Notes: generated from the letters alone by a model not told the origin. 59,311 nt of DNA from an uncultured Eubacteriales bacterium (GCA_902768795.1 CACXMS010000009.1:1-59311); one strand, 5' to 3'. Counted from the stretch's first letter, positions 17,029 to 27,538 are shown. Numbers and translations: made by a program.

Positions 17029-17677
17029 GGGCATTTCGTACACGTCGCACCTCGATGTGCAGCGGACGCTGCAGCGCGCCTTCCGCCGGGCGGGGCTGCC
17101 GCTTGCCTACACAAACGGATTCAATCCGCATCCGAAGCTCTCGTTTGCAACCGCGCTTGCGACGGGGTTTTCCAGCGACGGGGAATGGATAGAAGCGGAG
17201 CTTGAGCGGGACATGGATCCCGCCGAATGGATGGAGCGCGTAAACGCCGCAATGCCGAACGGGATGCGGTTTGTCACGGCGTTTGTCGCGGACGCTTCGA
17301 TCGATACCCTGTCGAAAATGCTGTGCTGCGCGCGCTATACGGTTTCACTGTACCCGGAGGAACCGATAACGCGGGAGCGCGTGCAAAAGACGCTTTCCGT
17401 CCTGATGGAAAGCGAAGAAATCATTGTACAGAAAAAAACAAAAAGCGGGGTTAAGCCTACAAACATTCGTCCCGAAATCATAGAGGCATTTGTGACGGAC
17501 GGCACGGAGGATCCCGTGCGGATCGAGCTGCTCGGAAGTCTGACCGTAACGGGCGGGCTGCGCGTCGAAACATTTCTGAACGCGCTGTATGGTCGCCTGG
17601 GCGTGTCAGGCTTTGCGTCGGTGCATCGGAACGCGCTGTATTTTACGGGTTCCGACCGTCTGCCGCACCTCGCATAG
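16985..17677 (+). CDS. TIGR03936 family (DUF2344) protein
   Basis: A protein of about 230 residues matching TIGR03936: ISYTSHLDVQRTLQRAFRRAGLPLAYTNGFNPHPKLSFA is represented by SHLDVQRTLQRAFRRAGLP and GFNPHPKLSFA. It always accompanies the TIGR03960 radical SAM protein, sometimes fused to it, so the two probably act together, perhaps on tRNA or rRNA, but no reaction is established. The start is uncertain: TTG 16985, GTG 16988 and GTG 16997 are all in frame, none with a good ribosome site, and family comparison favours the last. The 44-bp overlap with the radical SAM gene implies coupled translation. Confidence 0.88.
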   Translation: MVNSVRIIAAFQKDKGISYTSHLDVQRTLQRAFRRAGLPLAYTNGFNPHPKLSFATALATGFSSDGEWIEAELERDMDPAEWMERVNAAMPNGMRFVTAFVADASIDTLSKMLCCARYTVSLYPEEPITRERVQKTLSVLMESEEIIVQKKTKSGVKPTNIRPEIIEAFVTDGTEDPVRIELLGSLTVTGGLRVETFLNALYGRLGVSGFASVHRNALYFTGSDRLPHLA

Positions 17678-17693
17678 AGAAAGGCTTTGAAAA

Positions 17694-19208
17694 ATGAATA
17701 AGGAAATACTGGTGGACGCCAATGCGTTCAACACGCGCGTTGCCGTCGTGGAGGACGGCACGCCCGTGGAGCTGTATGTGGAGCAGGAGGGCAGCGAGCG
17801 GCTTGTCGGCAACATTTATCTCGGCAAGGTGCAGAACGTGCTTCCCGGCATGCAGGCGGCGTTTGTAGACATCGGGCTGGAGCGGAACGCGTTTCTGTAC
17901 GCGGGCGACGTGTTCACGCCCGGCGACGCATACGACGAGCTCGAGGAAAAGATCCCCGAAACGCGCAAGATCGGGGACATGCTGAAGCCGGGACAGAGCG
18001 TGCTTGTCCAGGTCGCAAAGGACCCGGTCGGAACGAAAGGCGCGCGCGTCACGACGCATCTGACGCTCGCGGGCCGGTCGCTCGTGCTGATGCCGACCGT
18101 CGACTATATCGGCGTTTCGCGGCGCATCGAGCGGGAAGAGGAGCGCGTACGGCTCCGCAAGATCATCAAGGAACTGAAGCCGAAGGACGTCGGCATCATC
18201 GTGCGGACCGCCTCGGCAGGGCGCACGAAGGAAGCGTTCACGGAGGAGATCGAAAGTCTTCAAAAACTGTACGCCGATATCCTGGAGCGTTCGAAGAAGG
18301 GAAAGGCCCCGAAGCTTCTGCATGAGGAACAGAGTCTGCTGTTCCGCACCGTGCGCGATCTTCTGATGAAGGACGTCGATCGCGTGTTCGTCAACGACAA
18401 GGCGACGTTTGACAAGATCCGCGAGATCGCGGACGTCATGGCGCCGAAGCTCAAGCCGCGGATCCTGTATAAGGACAGCGAAGCGCTGTTCGACCGGTAC
18501 GAAACCGAAAGCAAGATCGAGCGCGCGCTTGCGCGGAAGGTTTGGCTGAAGAGCGGCGGATATCTGATCATCGACCGTGCCGAAGCGCTGACGGTCATCG
18601 ACGTGAATACCGGCCGGTTTGTCGGAAAGGACAACTTGGAAAAAACAATCACGGCGACCAACTGCGAAGCGGCGACGGAGATCGCGCTGCAGCTTCGTCT
18701 GCGCGATATCGGCGGCATCGTTATTGTCGATTTCATCGATATGGAGAAGGAATCGGATCGCCAGCTCGTGCTGCAGACGCTGAAAAACGCGATGCGCGCC
18801 GATCATACGCGCTCGCACGTATTCGGGTTCACGCATCTCGGGCTCGTTGAGCTGACGCGAAAGAAGACCGGTCGCAGCATCGGCGACACGCTGAAAGTGA
18901 CCTGCCCCTGCTGCGACGGCGAGGCAAAGGTCCTTTCGCCGTACACGGTGTTCAACCGTCTGCGGAAGCAGACGCTGCAGATTCTCAAGGGCAGCAAGAT
19001 CCGCCGGATGTATATCGAAGTGCATCCGACGGTCAAGGCCGCGATGGAGTCGCTGCAGAAACGGAACGGCGTGCTGTTCCCCGAAGCGGACGACGCCGTG
19101 TTCTTCGTTCGTTCGAACGAATGTATCCATCCGGAAAAGTACACGGTTCGGCCGCTGCCGGACAAGAAGGTCGCAGAGTGCAAAAAGGTTTGCACCCTGA
19201 TGCGATAA
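17694..19208 (+). CDS. rng: Ribonuclease E/G family protein
   Basis: A 504-residue single-strand endoribonuclease acting in rRNA maturation and mRNA decay. The N-terminal S1 RNA-binding region (about 35-105) includes GNIYLGKVQNVLPGMQAAFVDIG; the catalytic DNase I-like region has LTVIDVNTGRFVGK, whose Asp residues bind Mg, and IVIVDFIDM; the zinc-link CPCC lies near residue 403. Length matches RNase G rather than RNase E, with no C-terminal degradosome scaffold. ATG 17694 is 16 bp after the DUF2344 gene, preceded by AGAAAGG. Last enzyme of the TIGR03960 operon. Confidence 0.94.
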   Translation: MNKEILVDANAFNTRVAVVEDGTPVELYVEQEGSERLVGNIYLGKVQNVLPGMQAAFVDIGLERNAFLYAGDVFTPGDAYDELEEKIPETRKIGDMLKPGQSVLVQVAKDPVGTKGARVTTHLTLAGRSLVLMPTVDYIGVSRRIEREEERVRLRKIIKELKPKDVGIIVRTASAGRTKEAFTEEIESLQKLYADILERSKKGKAPKLLHEEQSLLFRTVRDLLMKDVDRVFVNDKATFDKIREIADVMAPKLKPRILYKDSEALFDRYETESKIERALARKVWLKSGGYLIIDRAEALTVIDVNTGRFVGKDNLEKTITATNCEAATEIALQLRLRDIGGIVIVDFIDMEKESDRQLVLQTLKNAMRADHTRSHVFGFTHLGLVELTRKKTGRSIGDTLKVTCPCCDGEAKVLSPYTVFNRLRKQTLQILKGSKIRRMYIEVHPTVKAAMESLQKRNGVLFPEADDAVFFVRSNECIHPEKYTVRPLPDKKVAECKKVCTLMR

Positions 19209-19232
19209 CAAAAAAGATTGGGGGAAAATCAA

Positions 19233-19718
19233 ATGGAGTCGAACGCGATGGAAAAGACGGAGCCGACCGTTGAACTGCTGCAGAAAATCCTGGAAACCGA
19301 AAAGAAACAGCTTCGCTGCGGTCGCTTCAGACTGTGGCTCGGGATCATAGGCGTTCTGCTCGCCGTTCTTTCGCTTGTCCTGCTGCTGACGGGCATGTTC
19401 TGGATGAAGGGACAGATCGAAACGCTGTCCGCGGCGGTGCGGGAAACCGCCGAAAAGATCAACGAGGTTGCGGACAGCGTGAATGCGATCGACTTCGGCG
19501 CGCTGGAGAAGTCGTATGCGACGCTTGCCCAGTCCGCCACGGAAATGATCGGAACGATCAAAGAGAGCACGAGCGGGCTCAAGGACATTATGGACAATGC
19601 CGAGATCGCCATGGAGAAGCTTTCCGCGATCGATATCGAAGCGCTGAACGACGGCATCCGGGAGCTGAACAGCATTCTGAAGCCGATGTCGCAGTTCTTC
19701 GGGCTCTTCAGGAACTGA
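19233..19718 (+). CDS. Single-pass membrane protein with coiled-coil domain, unknown function
   Basis: A 161-residue protein with a short charged N-terminus, one membrane helix (LGIIGVLLAVLSLVLLLTGMFWM, about residues 34-56) and an extended helical C-terminal part with heptad-like hydrophobic spacing (ETAEKINEVADSVNAIDF, LAQSATEMIGTIKEST), resembling the stalk of methyl-accepting or tether proteins. No catalytic motif. ATG 19233 has GGGGGAA upstream. It follows rng by 24 bp, so it may share that transcript. A function in membrane organisation is only a guess. Confidence 0.7.
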   Translation: MESNAMEKTEPTVELLQKILETEKKQLRCGRFRLWLGIIGVLLAVLSLVLLLTGMFWMKGQIETLSAAVRETAEKINEVADSVNAIDFGALEKSYATLAQSATEMIGTIKESTSGLKDIMDNAEIAMEKLSAIDIEALNDGIRELNSILKPMSQFFGLFRN

Positions 19719-19801
19719 CGGGAACAGTTTTTTCGCCGTCCGCGTATGATAAAGTAACGGTGCGAGGGCACCGGAATACGAACGACGGAGGAAAAACACG
19801 T

Positions 19802-19990
19802 ATGAATTTCGGTGGATCGAATCTGACCTGGATCCTGGTGTTGCTGCTGATCCTCGGCGATAACGAGGGCGGTACGTCCTGCGATACGCTGATCTGGCTG
19901 CTGCTTCTCTCGAAGTATTGCGGCGGCAGCTGCGGCTGCGGCTGCAACGGCTCGAATCGCTTCAACTTTACGGGCAACTGCGGCAACTGA
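19802..19990 (+). CDS. Small Cys/Gly-rich hydrophobic protein (HCB-type-like)
   Basis: A 62-residue protein with two short hydrophobic stretches (LTWILVLLLILGD and LIWLLLLSKYC) and a C-terminus of CGGSCGCGCNG followed by Asn/Gly-rich residues. The pattern resembles the clostridial small proteins annotated as chorion-class high-cysteine HCB proteins, which have repeated WLLLL plus GCGCG units; I know no proven role, but a spore- or surface-coat association has been suggested by composition. ATG 19802 has GGAGG eleven bases upstream. A hairpin (CGGTGC/GCACCG) lies in its leader at 19758-19773. Too short for confident family assignment. Confidence 0.6.
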   Translation: MNFGGSNLTWILVLLLILGDNEGGTSCDTLIWLLLLSKYCGGSCGCGCNGSNRFNFTGNCGN

Positions 19991-20014
19991 TCCGTAAAAT
20001 TCCCAAGGGAATAC

Positions 20015-20042
20015 TTGAAATCGGCCTCCTTTGTGTTATACT
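20015..20042 (+). promoter_or_regulatory. Predicted promoter of the CopZ-like gene and mnmA operon
   Basis: TTGAAA (20015-20020), 16-bp spacer, extended -10 TGtTATACT (20034-20042). Confidence 0.6.
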
Positions 20043-20070
20043 GAAAGATAGCACAAAGGAGGCGCTTTTT

Positions 20071-20256
20071 ATGGTAGTAAAGATTGAAGGCATGGGCTGC
20101 ATGCATTGCGTCGCGAGAGTGACCGCCGCGCTGAAGGAAATCGGCGCCGTCGTCAAAAATGTTGAGATCGGCTCCGCGGAGCTGGAAGCGTTTGACGCGG
20201 ACAAGGTGAAGGCGGCGATCGAGAATCTCGGCTTTACGGTGAAGGAGATCGCGTAA
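20071..20256 (+). CDS. Heavy-metal-associated (CopZ/HMA) domain protein
   Basis: A 61-residue single HMA domain with the metal-binding loop GMGCMHC (GMxCxxC) near the N-terminus and the expected beta-alpha-beta length. Such proteins are copper chaperones, or occasionally carry other soft metals. ATG 20071 has AGGAGG 8 bp upstream. It lies 6 bp before mnmA and shares its promoter, but no copper ATPase is nearby, so the partner is unknown. Since MnmA handles sulphur, a link between the two is possible but unsupported. Confidence 0.85.
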   Translation: MVVKIEGMGCMHCVARVTAALKEIGAVVKNVEIGSAELEAFDADKVKAAIENLGFTVKEIA

Positions 20257-22049
<1,793 letters not shown>

Positions 22050-22059
22050 GAGAGAAAGG

Positions 22060-22821
22060 ATGAAACTATCGGATTTTACGGCGCTGCTCGAAATGGTTGC
22101 GCCGCCCGCGCTTGCGCTTGAATACGACAACGTCGGCCTTTTGATCGGAACCCGGCGCGAGATCCGCCGCGTTCTGGTCGCGCTGGACTGCACGGTTCCC
22201 GTCGCAAAGGAAGCGATCGCGCTGGACGCGGACCTGGTGCTGGTGCATCATCCGCTGTTTTTTCACGGCGTCAAACGCATTTTGCCGGACGATCCCGAAA
22301 CGGCGTCGGCGTATCTTTTGATCCGGCATGGGATCGGGCTGTATGCCGCGCATACGAACTTGGACGCCTGCGCGGGCGGCGTGAACGACGCGCTTGCCGA
22401 GGCGATCGGCGTGACCGGCTGCGAGCTGCTTGCCGGGGACGGAATCGGGCGCGTGGGAACGCTGCCGGCGCCGGTGACGCTTTCGGCGTTTGCAAAGCAG
22501 TGCAATGATGCGCTGCATACGACGGTGCGGTTCTCCGGCGACCCGGATCGGACCGTGCAGCGCGTCGGACTTTGCAGCGGCGCCGGCGGGGAGCTTTACG
22601 GCGAAGCGGCAAAGCGGGGCTGCGATGTTTTCATGACCGGAGAGATGGCGCATCACGAAGCGATCGCGGCAAATTGTCTCGGCCTTGCCCTGATCGAGGC
22701 GGGACACTATGAAACGGAAACTGTCGTTCTGAAAAAATGGATTTCCCGTTTACAGAACGCGGAAAATGGTGTACAATATTATGAAACACGCATGGAGACG
22801 GCTCCATGGCAGACCCGATAG
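22060..22821 (+). CDS. Nif3-like dinuclear metal centre hexameric protein
   Basis: A 253-residue protein of the NIF3/YqfO/YbgI family, which forms toroidal hexamers with a two-metal site; some members act as type 2 GTP cyclohydrolases, most have unknown roles. Metal ligands are visible in LVHHPLFF, AAHTNLDA and the C-terminal MTGEMAHHEAIAA and EAGHYETE. It lacks the central insertion of B. subtilis YqfO and so matches the short form. ATG 22060 has AGGAGAGAAAGG upstream. Sits between trmK and the zinc-ribbon gene, a conserved trio. Confidence 0.92.
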   Translation: MKLSDFTALLEMVAPPALALEYDNVGLLIGTRREIRRVLVALDCTVPVAKEAIALDADLVLVHHPLFFHGVKRILPDDPETASAYLLIRHGIGLYAAHTNLDACAGGVNDALAEAIGVTGCELLAGDGIGRVGTLPAPVTLSAFAKQCNDALHTTVRFSGDPDRTVQRVGLCSGAGGELYGEAAKRGCDVFMTGEMAHHEAIAANCLGLALIEAGHYETETVVLKKWISRLQNAENGVQYYETRMETAPWQTR

Positions 22822-22832
22822 GAGGAAACGGA

Positions 22833-23555
22833 ATGTCAAAACCCATTGCTCTTTTAGCGTATCAGAATGTGGATCTGGAAAAACAGCAGGTTGAAAGCAA
22901 TCTTCGCACGACCGAAGCGCGCGTTCGGCTGAACAAGCTGTCGAAGCTGCTGAAGACGCAGCAGGCGACGCTGACCAAGCTGGCCGACGATCTCGAGGTC
23001 GTCGCGGCGACGGCGCAAAAGCTGAACCAGCAGTATCAGGCCGCGGTCAAGCGGCTTGAACTCGAATCGTCCGAGCTGGAGATCCTCGAAGGCGATGAGG
23101 AGACTACGGCGGAGGAGATGACCGAATTCCGTCAGGATGTCGAGAAGCTCGGCAAGGAACTGGGCGCGATTGAAAAGCAGCTGAAGCAAACGTACGCTTC
23201 GCTGGAACAGCAGGTCGCGGAATTCCAGAAGACGCGGCAGATCGGCAGCAAAGCCAAAAAGGAATATGACCAGCTCCGCGAGGTCTGCACGAAGGAGAAG
23301 GAAGATGCACAAAAGGCGCTGAACGCGCTCGACCTTGAAATGACCCGTCTCGAGCGGGACGTCGATCCGCGGCTGATGGCGCGGTATAAACGCGCGCGCA
23401 TGCATCACGGAACGCCGGTCGTTCCCGTGCGCGACGCCAAGTGCAGCGGCTGCAACGTCGGGCTGCCGACGCTCGCGCTTTCCCGCCTGCTCGGCGAAGG
23501 CGCGGTCATCGAATGCGAGAACTGCGGCCGGCTGCTGTATATCGACAGGGATTGA
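22833..23555 (+). CDS. Coiled-coil protein with C4 zinc ribbon (zf-RING_7/CT398-like)
   Basis: A 240-residue protein: about 180 residues of antiparallel coiled coil (many Lys, Glu, Gln, Leu heptads) followed by a C-terminal zinc ribbon with CSGCNVG and CENCGRLLYID. CT398-type proteins with this layout interact with sigma-54 or secretion components in Chlamydia; in Bacillota the function is not established, though the neighbours are RNA-related. ATG 22833 was chosen over 22806 because AGGAGG lies at 22820-22825. Directly upstream of rnpB. Confidence 0.9.
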   Translation: MSKPIALLAYQNVDLEKQQVESNLRTTEARVRLNKLSKLLKTQQATLTKLADDLEVVAATAQKLNQQYQAAVKRLELESSELEILEGDEETTAEEMTEFRQDVEKLGKELGAIEKQLKQTYASLEQQVAEFQKTRQIGSKAKKEYDQLREVCTKEKEDAQKALNALDLEMTRLERDVDPRLMARYKRARMHHGTPVVPVRDAKCSGCNVGLPTLALSRLLGEGAVIECENCGRLLYIDRD

Positions 23556-23567
23556 AACCGAATTTTG

Positions 23568-23913
23568 ACACAGTGAGTAAGACAGACGATCGCGGATCCT
23601 TCGGGAGATGAGGAAAGTCCGAGCACCACAGGGCAGGGTGCCGGGTAACACCCGGTGAAGGCGACTTCAAGGAAAGTGCAACAGAAAGAAACCGCCTGCT
23701 TTTGCAGGTAAGGATGGAAAGGCGAGGTAAGAGCTCACCGACGGTATGGCGACATGCCGATCCTGTAAACCCCACTCGGTGCAAGATTGAATTGGGAGCA
23801 TTGAACAGCGGCCCGCTGCGCTCTTTGTAATCGCATGAACGGTGCGGCAACGTACCGTCTAGATAGATGATCGTCCTTTGACAGAACTCGGCTTACGGCT
23901 TGCTCACTGTGTC
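23568..23913 (+). ncRNA. rnpB: RNase P RNA (class A)
   Basis: The catalytic RNA of RNase P, about 345 nt. The ends pair to form P1 (CACAGTGAG near 23569 with CTCACTGTG near 23903), GAGGAAAGTCCGAGCACC and ACAGGGCAGGGTGCCGGGTAAC form the CR-I/P4 region and the class A P10-P12 part, and AACAGAAAGAAACCGCC and the 3' GATAGATGATCGTC stretch complete the core. A run CTTTTT follows P1 and acts as the terminator. Class A is the ancestral bacterial type, while Bacillus has class B. Boundaries are good to a few bases. Confidence 0.95.
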
Positions 23914-23940
23914 TTTTTGAACGGATTGCGGAGGAAACGA

Positions 23941-25044
23941 ATGGGTAAGAATATCATTTTAACGGGGGATCGGCCGACCGGCAAACTGCATCTCGGCCAT
24001 TATGTCGGCTCTTTGAAGCGGCGCGTGGAGCTGCAGAATTCCGGCGCGTTCGACGAGATCAACATTCTGATCGCGGACGATCAGGCGCTGACGGACAACG
24101 CCGACAATCCCGGGAAGATCCGGGACAACATCGTGAATGTCGTTCTGGACTATCTTTCGGTCGGGATCGACCCGCAAAAATCGACGATCTGCGTGCAGTC
24201 CGCGCTGCCCGCGCTGCATGCGCTGACCTTCTATTACCTGAATCTTGTGACGACGGCGCGTCTTTCGCGCAATCCGACCGTCAAGGCGGAGATTCAGATG
24301 CGCGGTTTTGCGGACGAGGGCCTGCCGGCCGGTTTCTTCACCTATCCGGTTTCGCAGGCGGCGGACATCACGGCGTTCAACGCGACCGTCGTTCCGGTCG
24401 GCGAGGATCAGCTCCCGATGATTGAGCAGACGCGCGAGATCGTGGAAAAGTTCAATAAAATCTACGGTGAAACGCTCGTTCTTCCGAAAGCGATGATTCC
24501 GGAGAACGAAACGCAGCGGCGGCTTCCGGGTGTGGACGGAAAAGCCAAAATGAGCAAGTCGCTCGGCAACTGCATTTACCTGTGCGACGATCCGAAAACG
24601 ATCAAAAAGCAGGTCAACGGCAAAATGTTCACCGACCCGACGCATCTGATGATCAGCGATCCCGGGCATACGGAGGGGAACGTCGTCTTCACGTATCTGG
24701 ACGCGCTGTGCCTTGACCGGCATTTTGCGATGTTTGCGCCCGAATACGCGAATCTTGAGGAGATGAAAGCGCATTACCGCCGCGGCGGACTGGGCGACGG
24801 AACCTGCAAGAAGTTTTTGATCAATGTGCTCGAGGAAACGCTTGCGCCCGTGCGAGAGCGGCGGGCGGCCTGGGAGAAGGACATCGACGCGGTGTACGAC
24901 ATTCTCCGGGAGGGGACGCGTAAGGCGAACGAGGTCACGAACGAAACGCTTGCCCGCGTTCGCAAAGCGATGCGGATCGATTATTTTGAGGATCGCTCGA
25001 TCGTGGGCGAATGGGAAAACCTCCTGCGCGCGACGCGCCAATAA
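23941..25044 (+). CDS. trpS: Tryptophan-tRNA ligase
   Basis: A 367-residue class I aminoacyl-tRNA synthetase that charges tRNA-Trp. The HIGH-like motif is in TGKLHLGHYVGSL, the KMSKS motif in GKAKMSKSLGN, and the tryptophan pocket region GEDQLPMIEQTREI is present. The C-terminal helical domain binds the anticodon. ATG 23941 lies right after GGAGGAAACGA; the frame extends into rnpB but that part is not coding. No T-box leader is seen between rnpB and the gene, so regulation by tRNA-Trp is not evident. Followed by a terminator. Confidence 0.95.
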   Translation: MGKNIILTGDRPTGKLHLGHYVGSLKRRVELQNSGAFDEINILIADDQALTDNADNPGKIRDNIVNVVLDYLSVGIDPQKSTICVQSALPALHALTFYYLNLVTTARLSRNPTVKAEIQMRGFADEGLPAGFFTYPVSQAADITAFNATVVPVGEDQLPMIEQTREIVEKFNKIYGETLVLPKAMIPENETQRRLPGVDGKAKMSKSLGNCIYLCDDPKTIKKQVNGKMFTDPTHLMISDPGHTEGNVVFTYLDALCLDRHFAMFAPEYANLEEMKAHYRRGGLGDGTCKKFLINVLEETLAPVRERRAAWEKDIDAVYDILREGTRKANEVTNETLARVRKAMRIDYFEDRSIVGEWENLLRATRQ

Positions 25045-25057
25045 GTTCAAAAGGTCG

Positions 25058-25090
25058 GAAGCGGCGGAACGAGTCTGCCGCTTCTCTTTT
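25058..25090 (+). terminator. Rho-independent terminator after trpS
   Basis: GAAGCGGC / GCCGCTTC stem, 11-nt loop, followed by TCTTTT. Confidence 0.75.
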
Positions 25091-25154
25091 CCGGTTGAAC
25101 CGAATACGATTGTTTGACAGAATGATGCCATTCTCACGGAAGGAGATGGATCCG

Positions 25155-25511
25155 ATGCTCATTTTATACTGTCACCCGAACTGTTCCACCTGCAAAAAAG
25201 CGAAAAAGTGGCTCGAGAAAGCCGGGATCGCGTACGAGGAGAGGGACATTCGGCTCCAAAACCCGGACGCGGACACGCTGCTCGCGCTCCGGCAAAAAAG
25301 CGGGCTGCCGCTGAAGCGCTTTTTCAATACAAGCGGCATGCAGTACCGCGCGCTCGCTCTTTCGGAAAAGCTGCCGGAAATGTCCGAAGAGGAGCTGCTT
25401 TGCCTGCTCGCGTCGGACGGGATGCTCGTCAAACGCCCGCTGCTCGTTTCAGACAGCATGGTTTTGGTTGGATTCCGGGAGGAAGCGTGGGCAAAAGCCC
25501 TGGGACAATAA
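25155..25511 (+). CDS. ArsC/Spx-family thioredoxin-fold protein
   Basis: A 118-residue protein of the ArsC/Spx/YffB family. The N-terminal CPNCSTCKKAKKWLE has the CxxC redox pair, then ERDIRLQNP, the conserved KRFFNTSG block and LVSDSMVLVGFREEAW. Members are arsenate reductases or RNA-polymerase-binding regulators; without the Spx-specific Gly-Arg interface being clear, and with no ars genes nearby, neither role can be fixed. ATG 25155 was preferred to ATG 25146 since AAGGAG sits 9 bp before it. The CDF exporter gene follows after 22 bp. Confidence 0.87.
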   Translation: MLILYCHPNCSTCKKAKKWLEKAGIAYEERDIRLQNPDADTLLALRQKSGLPLKRFFNTSGMQYRALALSEKLPEMSEEELLCLLASDGMLVKRPLLVSDSMVLVGFREEAWAKALGQ

Positions 25512-25533
25512 ACTGTATTTCAGAGGAAACGGT

Positions 25534-26673
25534 ATGGAAAAGAAAGAAACAGTACGGATTGCAGACGCAAAAACGCGCAGCCGCGTCATCGTTACGACAA
25601 GCGTGATCGGGATTGCGGCAAATGTTCTGCTTGTCGTGTTCAAAGCGGTCGTCGGCCTGCTGTCCAATTCCATCGCGATTTTGCTCGACGCGGTGAACAA
25701 CCTGACCGATGCGCTGTCTTCGACGGTCACGATCATCGGAATCCGGCTTGCGAACCGGAAGCCCGATAAAAAGCATCCGCTCGGGCACGGCAGAAGCGAG
25801 TATATCAGCGCGCTGATCGTTGCGGCGATCGTGCTGTACGCCGGTCTTACGGCCTTGATCGAGTCCGTCAAGAAGATCTTTGCGCCGGAGCCGGCGGAGT
25901 ATTCGACGGCAACGCTGATCATTCTCGGCGCGGCGATCGCCGTAAAGCTTGTACTCGGATTTTTCGTGAAACGGCAGGGCGAAAAAGTCGATTCCGGGTC
26001 GCTGTCGGCATCCGGAAAGGACGCGCTGTTTGACGCGCTCCTGTCGTCGTCCGTCCTGATCTGCGCGATCGTATACCTTTTGACCGGCGTTTCGCTGGAA
26101 GCGTATGTCGGCGTGCTGATTTCGGGCGTCATCATCAAATCCGGCGTCGGCATGCTGATCGATACGATCAGCGACATTCTCGGCAAAAGAGCCGATCCCG
26201 AGCTGACGACGCAGATCCGGTCGATTCTGAACGACGCCGACGAAGTGCTCGGCGCGTACGATCTGATTCTGTACAACTACGGGCCGAACCGCAATTACGG
26301 CACGGTACACCTCGAGCTGCCGGACACCATGACGGTCGATGCGGTCGATCGGCTGACGCGCAGCCTGCAGGAGCGCGTTTATCTGGAGACCGGCGTGATC
26401 CTGACCGGCGTCGGCGTGTATTCGTACAACACCGCCGACGACGAATGCGCGAAAATGCGAAACGAGGTATTGAAGCAGGTTCTTTCGCATGACTGGGCGC
26501 TGCAGATGCACGGCTTTCATCTGGAGCCGGAGAAAAAAGAAATGCGGTTCGACGTTGTGATGAGCTTCGACGTGAACCACACCGAGGCCCTGAAGACGCT
26601 GTACGGCGAGATCGGCGAGCTGTATCCCGACTGGAACCTGCTGATTACGGCGGACTTTGACGTTTCGGATTGA
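25534..26673 (+). CDS. Cation diffusion facilitator (CDF) metal exporter
   Basis: A 379-residue membrane protein with about six helices that exports divalent metals (Zn, Mn, Fe or Co) by proton antiport. The metal site of helix 2 is in LLDAVNNLTDALSS, the cytosolic loop has KHPLGHGRSEYI, and helix 5 carries SGKDALFDALLSS; the C-terminal cytosolic domain (about 210-300) is the usual CDF dimerisation fold, extended here by about 80 further residues. ATG 25534 has AGAGG upstream. Together with the Zur-type operon and mgtE nearby it adds to a metal-handling neighbourhood. Metal specificity cannot be read with confidence. Confidence 0.92.
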   Translation: MEKKETVRIADAKTRSRVIVTTSVIGIAANVLLVVFKAVVGLLSNSIAILLDAVNNLTDALSSTVTIIGIRLANRKPDKKHPLGHGRSEYISALIVAAIVLYAGLTALIESVKKIFAPEPAEYSTATLIILGAAIAVKLVLGFFVKRQGEKVDSGSLSASGKDALFDALLSSSVLICAIVYLLTGVSLEAYVGVLISGVIIKSGVGMLIDTISDILGKRADPELTTQIRSILNDADEVLGAYDLILYNYGPNRNYGTVHLELPDTMTVDAVDRLTRSLQERVYLETGVILTGVGVYSYNTADDECAKMRNEVLKQVLSHDWALQMHGFHLEPEKKEMRFDVVMSFDVNHTEALKTLYGEIGELYPDWNLLITADFDVSD

Positions 26674-26682
26674 GGAGACGCG

Positions 26683-27234
26683 ATGGTGATTCTGCTCGGC
26701 GGCAGCAGCCATGTCGGAAAGACGCTGTTTGCCCAAAAACTGATGGAGGAGCTGCATTACCCGTACGTTTCGCTCGATCACCTGAAAATGGCGTTCATCC
26801 GTACGGGCCGAACGCATCTGACGGTGGAGGACGACGCCCCGATGCGGTATTTTCTGTGGCCGTTCGCGGCGGAGATGATCAAAACCGCGATCGAGAACGG
26901 GCAGAACCTGATCGTCGAGGGATGCTATATCCCGGAAAACTGGCGCGACTGCTTTGAGAAACCGTATCTTGACCGGATCCGCTGCGTATTTCTGGTGATG
27001 AGCGAGGCGTATTTACGGGCGCACTTTGACGCGGTGCAGGCGTATGCGAACGTGATCGAGCGCCGGATCGCCGACCGGCCGGACCTCGAACGGCTGATCG
27101 CGTGCAGCAAGGGCTTTTTCAGGGATTGCATCGAGTACGGGATCCCTTGCGTCGAAATCGACGGCGCGTACGATCCCGATGCGATTCTGCAAAAGATCCG
27201 GGAAAAACTGGGATTGGAGAACGGCGAAAGATGA
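26683..27234 (+). CDS. P-loop kinase-like protein (AAA/2-phosphoglycerate kinase-like)
   Basis: A 183-residue P-loop protein with Walker A GGSSHVGKT near the N-terminus, a lid-like helical region and LIVEGCYIPENWRDC, the pattern of small-molecule kinases related to 2-phosphoglycerate kinase or shikimate-type kinases. Substrate unknown. The ATG 26683 follows GAGGAG. It is the first of a run of tightly packed genes: the next ATG overlaps its stop (27231-27234). Distinct from zeta toxins as no antitoxin-like gene is present. Confidence 0.75.
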   Translation: MVILLGGSSHVGKTLFAQKLMEELHYPYVSLDHLKMAFIRTGRTHLTVEDDAPMRYFLWPFAAEMIKTAIENGQNLIVEGCYIPENWRDCFEKPYLDRIRCVFLVMSEAYLRAHFDAVQAYANVIERRIADRPDLERLIACSKGFFRDCIEYGIPCVEIDGAYDPDAILQKIREKLGLENGER

Positions 27235-27536
27235 GGACGGTTACAATCACCGCGCTGCGGCAGACGACGTATCCGGACCTTACGGAGCGCCTGGAAAACG
27301 TGCAGGACGTTCCGTGTGAGGTCCCGGTCGGGAGCGTATTTTCCATCACGGCATGCCGGAAGCCGGAAGGGCTTTGCGATAGCGCGTGGGAAACGCTGCG
27401 GCCGTTTTGCGAAAAACTGCTTCGGGGCGAAGGGAACTTTTTTGACGGCTGGATGCAAAACCCGAACGCCGCGCTGCTCTCCTGCAACGACGGGTTTCGC
27501 CCGATGAGCTTCTATCTTGAAATGACGGAGGAATGA
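27231..27536 (+). CDS. TIGR04076 family protein
   Basis: A 101-residue protein matching TIGR04076: VTITALRQTTYPDL near the start, VGSVFSI, PEGLCDSAWETLRPF and a Cys in LLSCNDGFRPMSFYLE. The family is found in anaerobes and has no known function; the conserved cysteines hint at a metal or redox role. Its ATG overlaps the stop of the kinase-like gene and its stop overlaps the region of the next start, so it belongs to the same message. Confidence 0.87.
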   Translation: MRTVTITALRQTTYPDLTERLENVQDVPCEVPVGSVFSITACRKPEGLCDSAWETLRPFCEKLLRGEGNFFDGWMQNPNAALLSCNDGFRPMSFYLEMTEE

Positions 27537-27538
27537 CG

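Noticed and set aside
17643..19799. 718-codon minus-strand frame opposite rng
   Set aside because: Antisense shadow; rng has complete catalytic motifs.
23878..23940. Upstream extension of trpS into rnpB
   Set aside because: The bases belong to RNase P RNA; ATG 23941 starts the conserved N-terminus.
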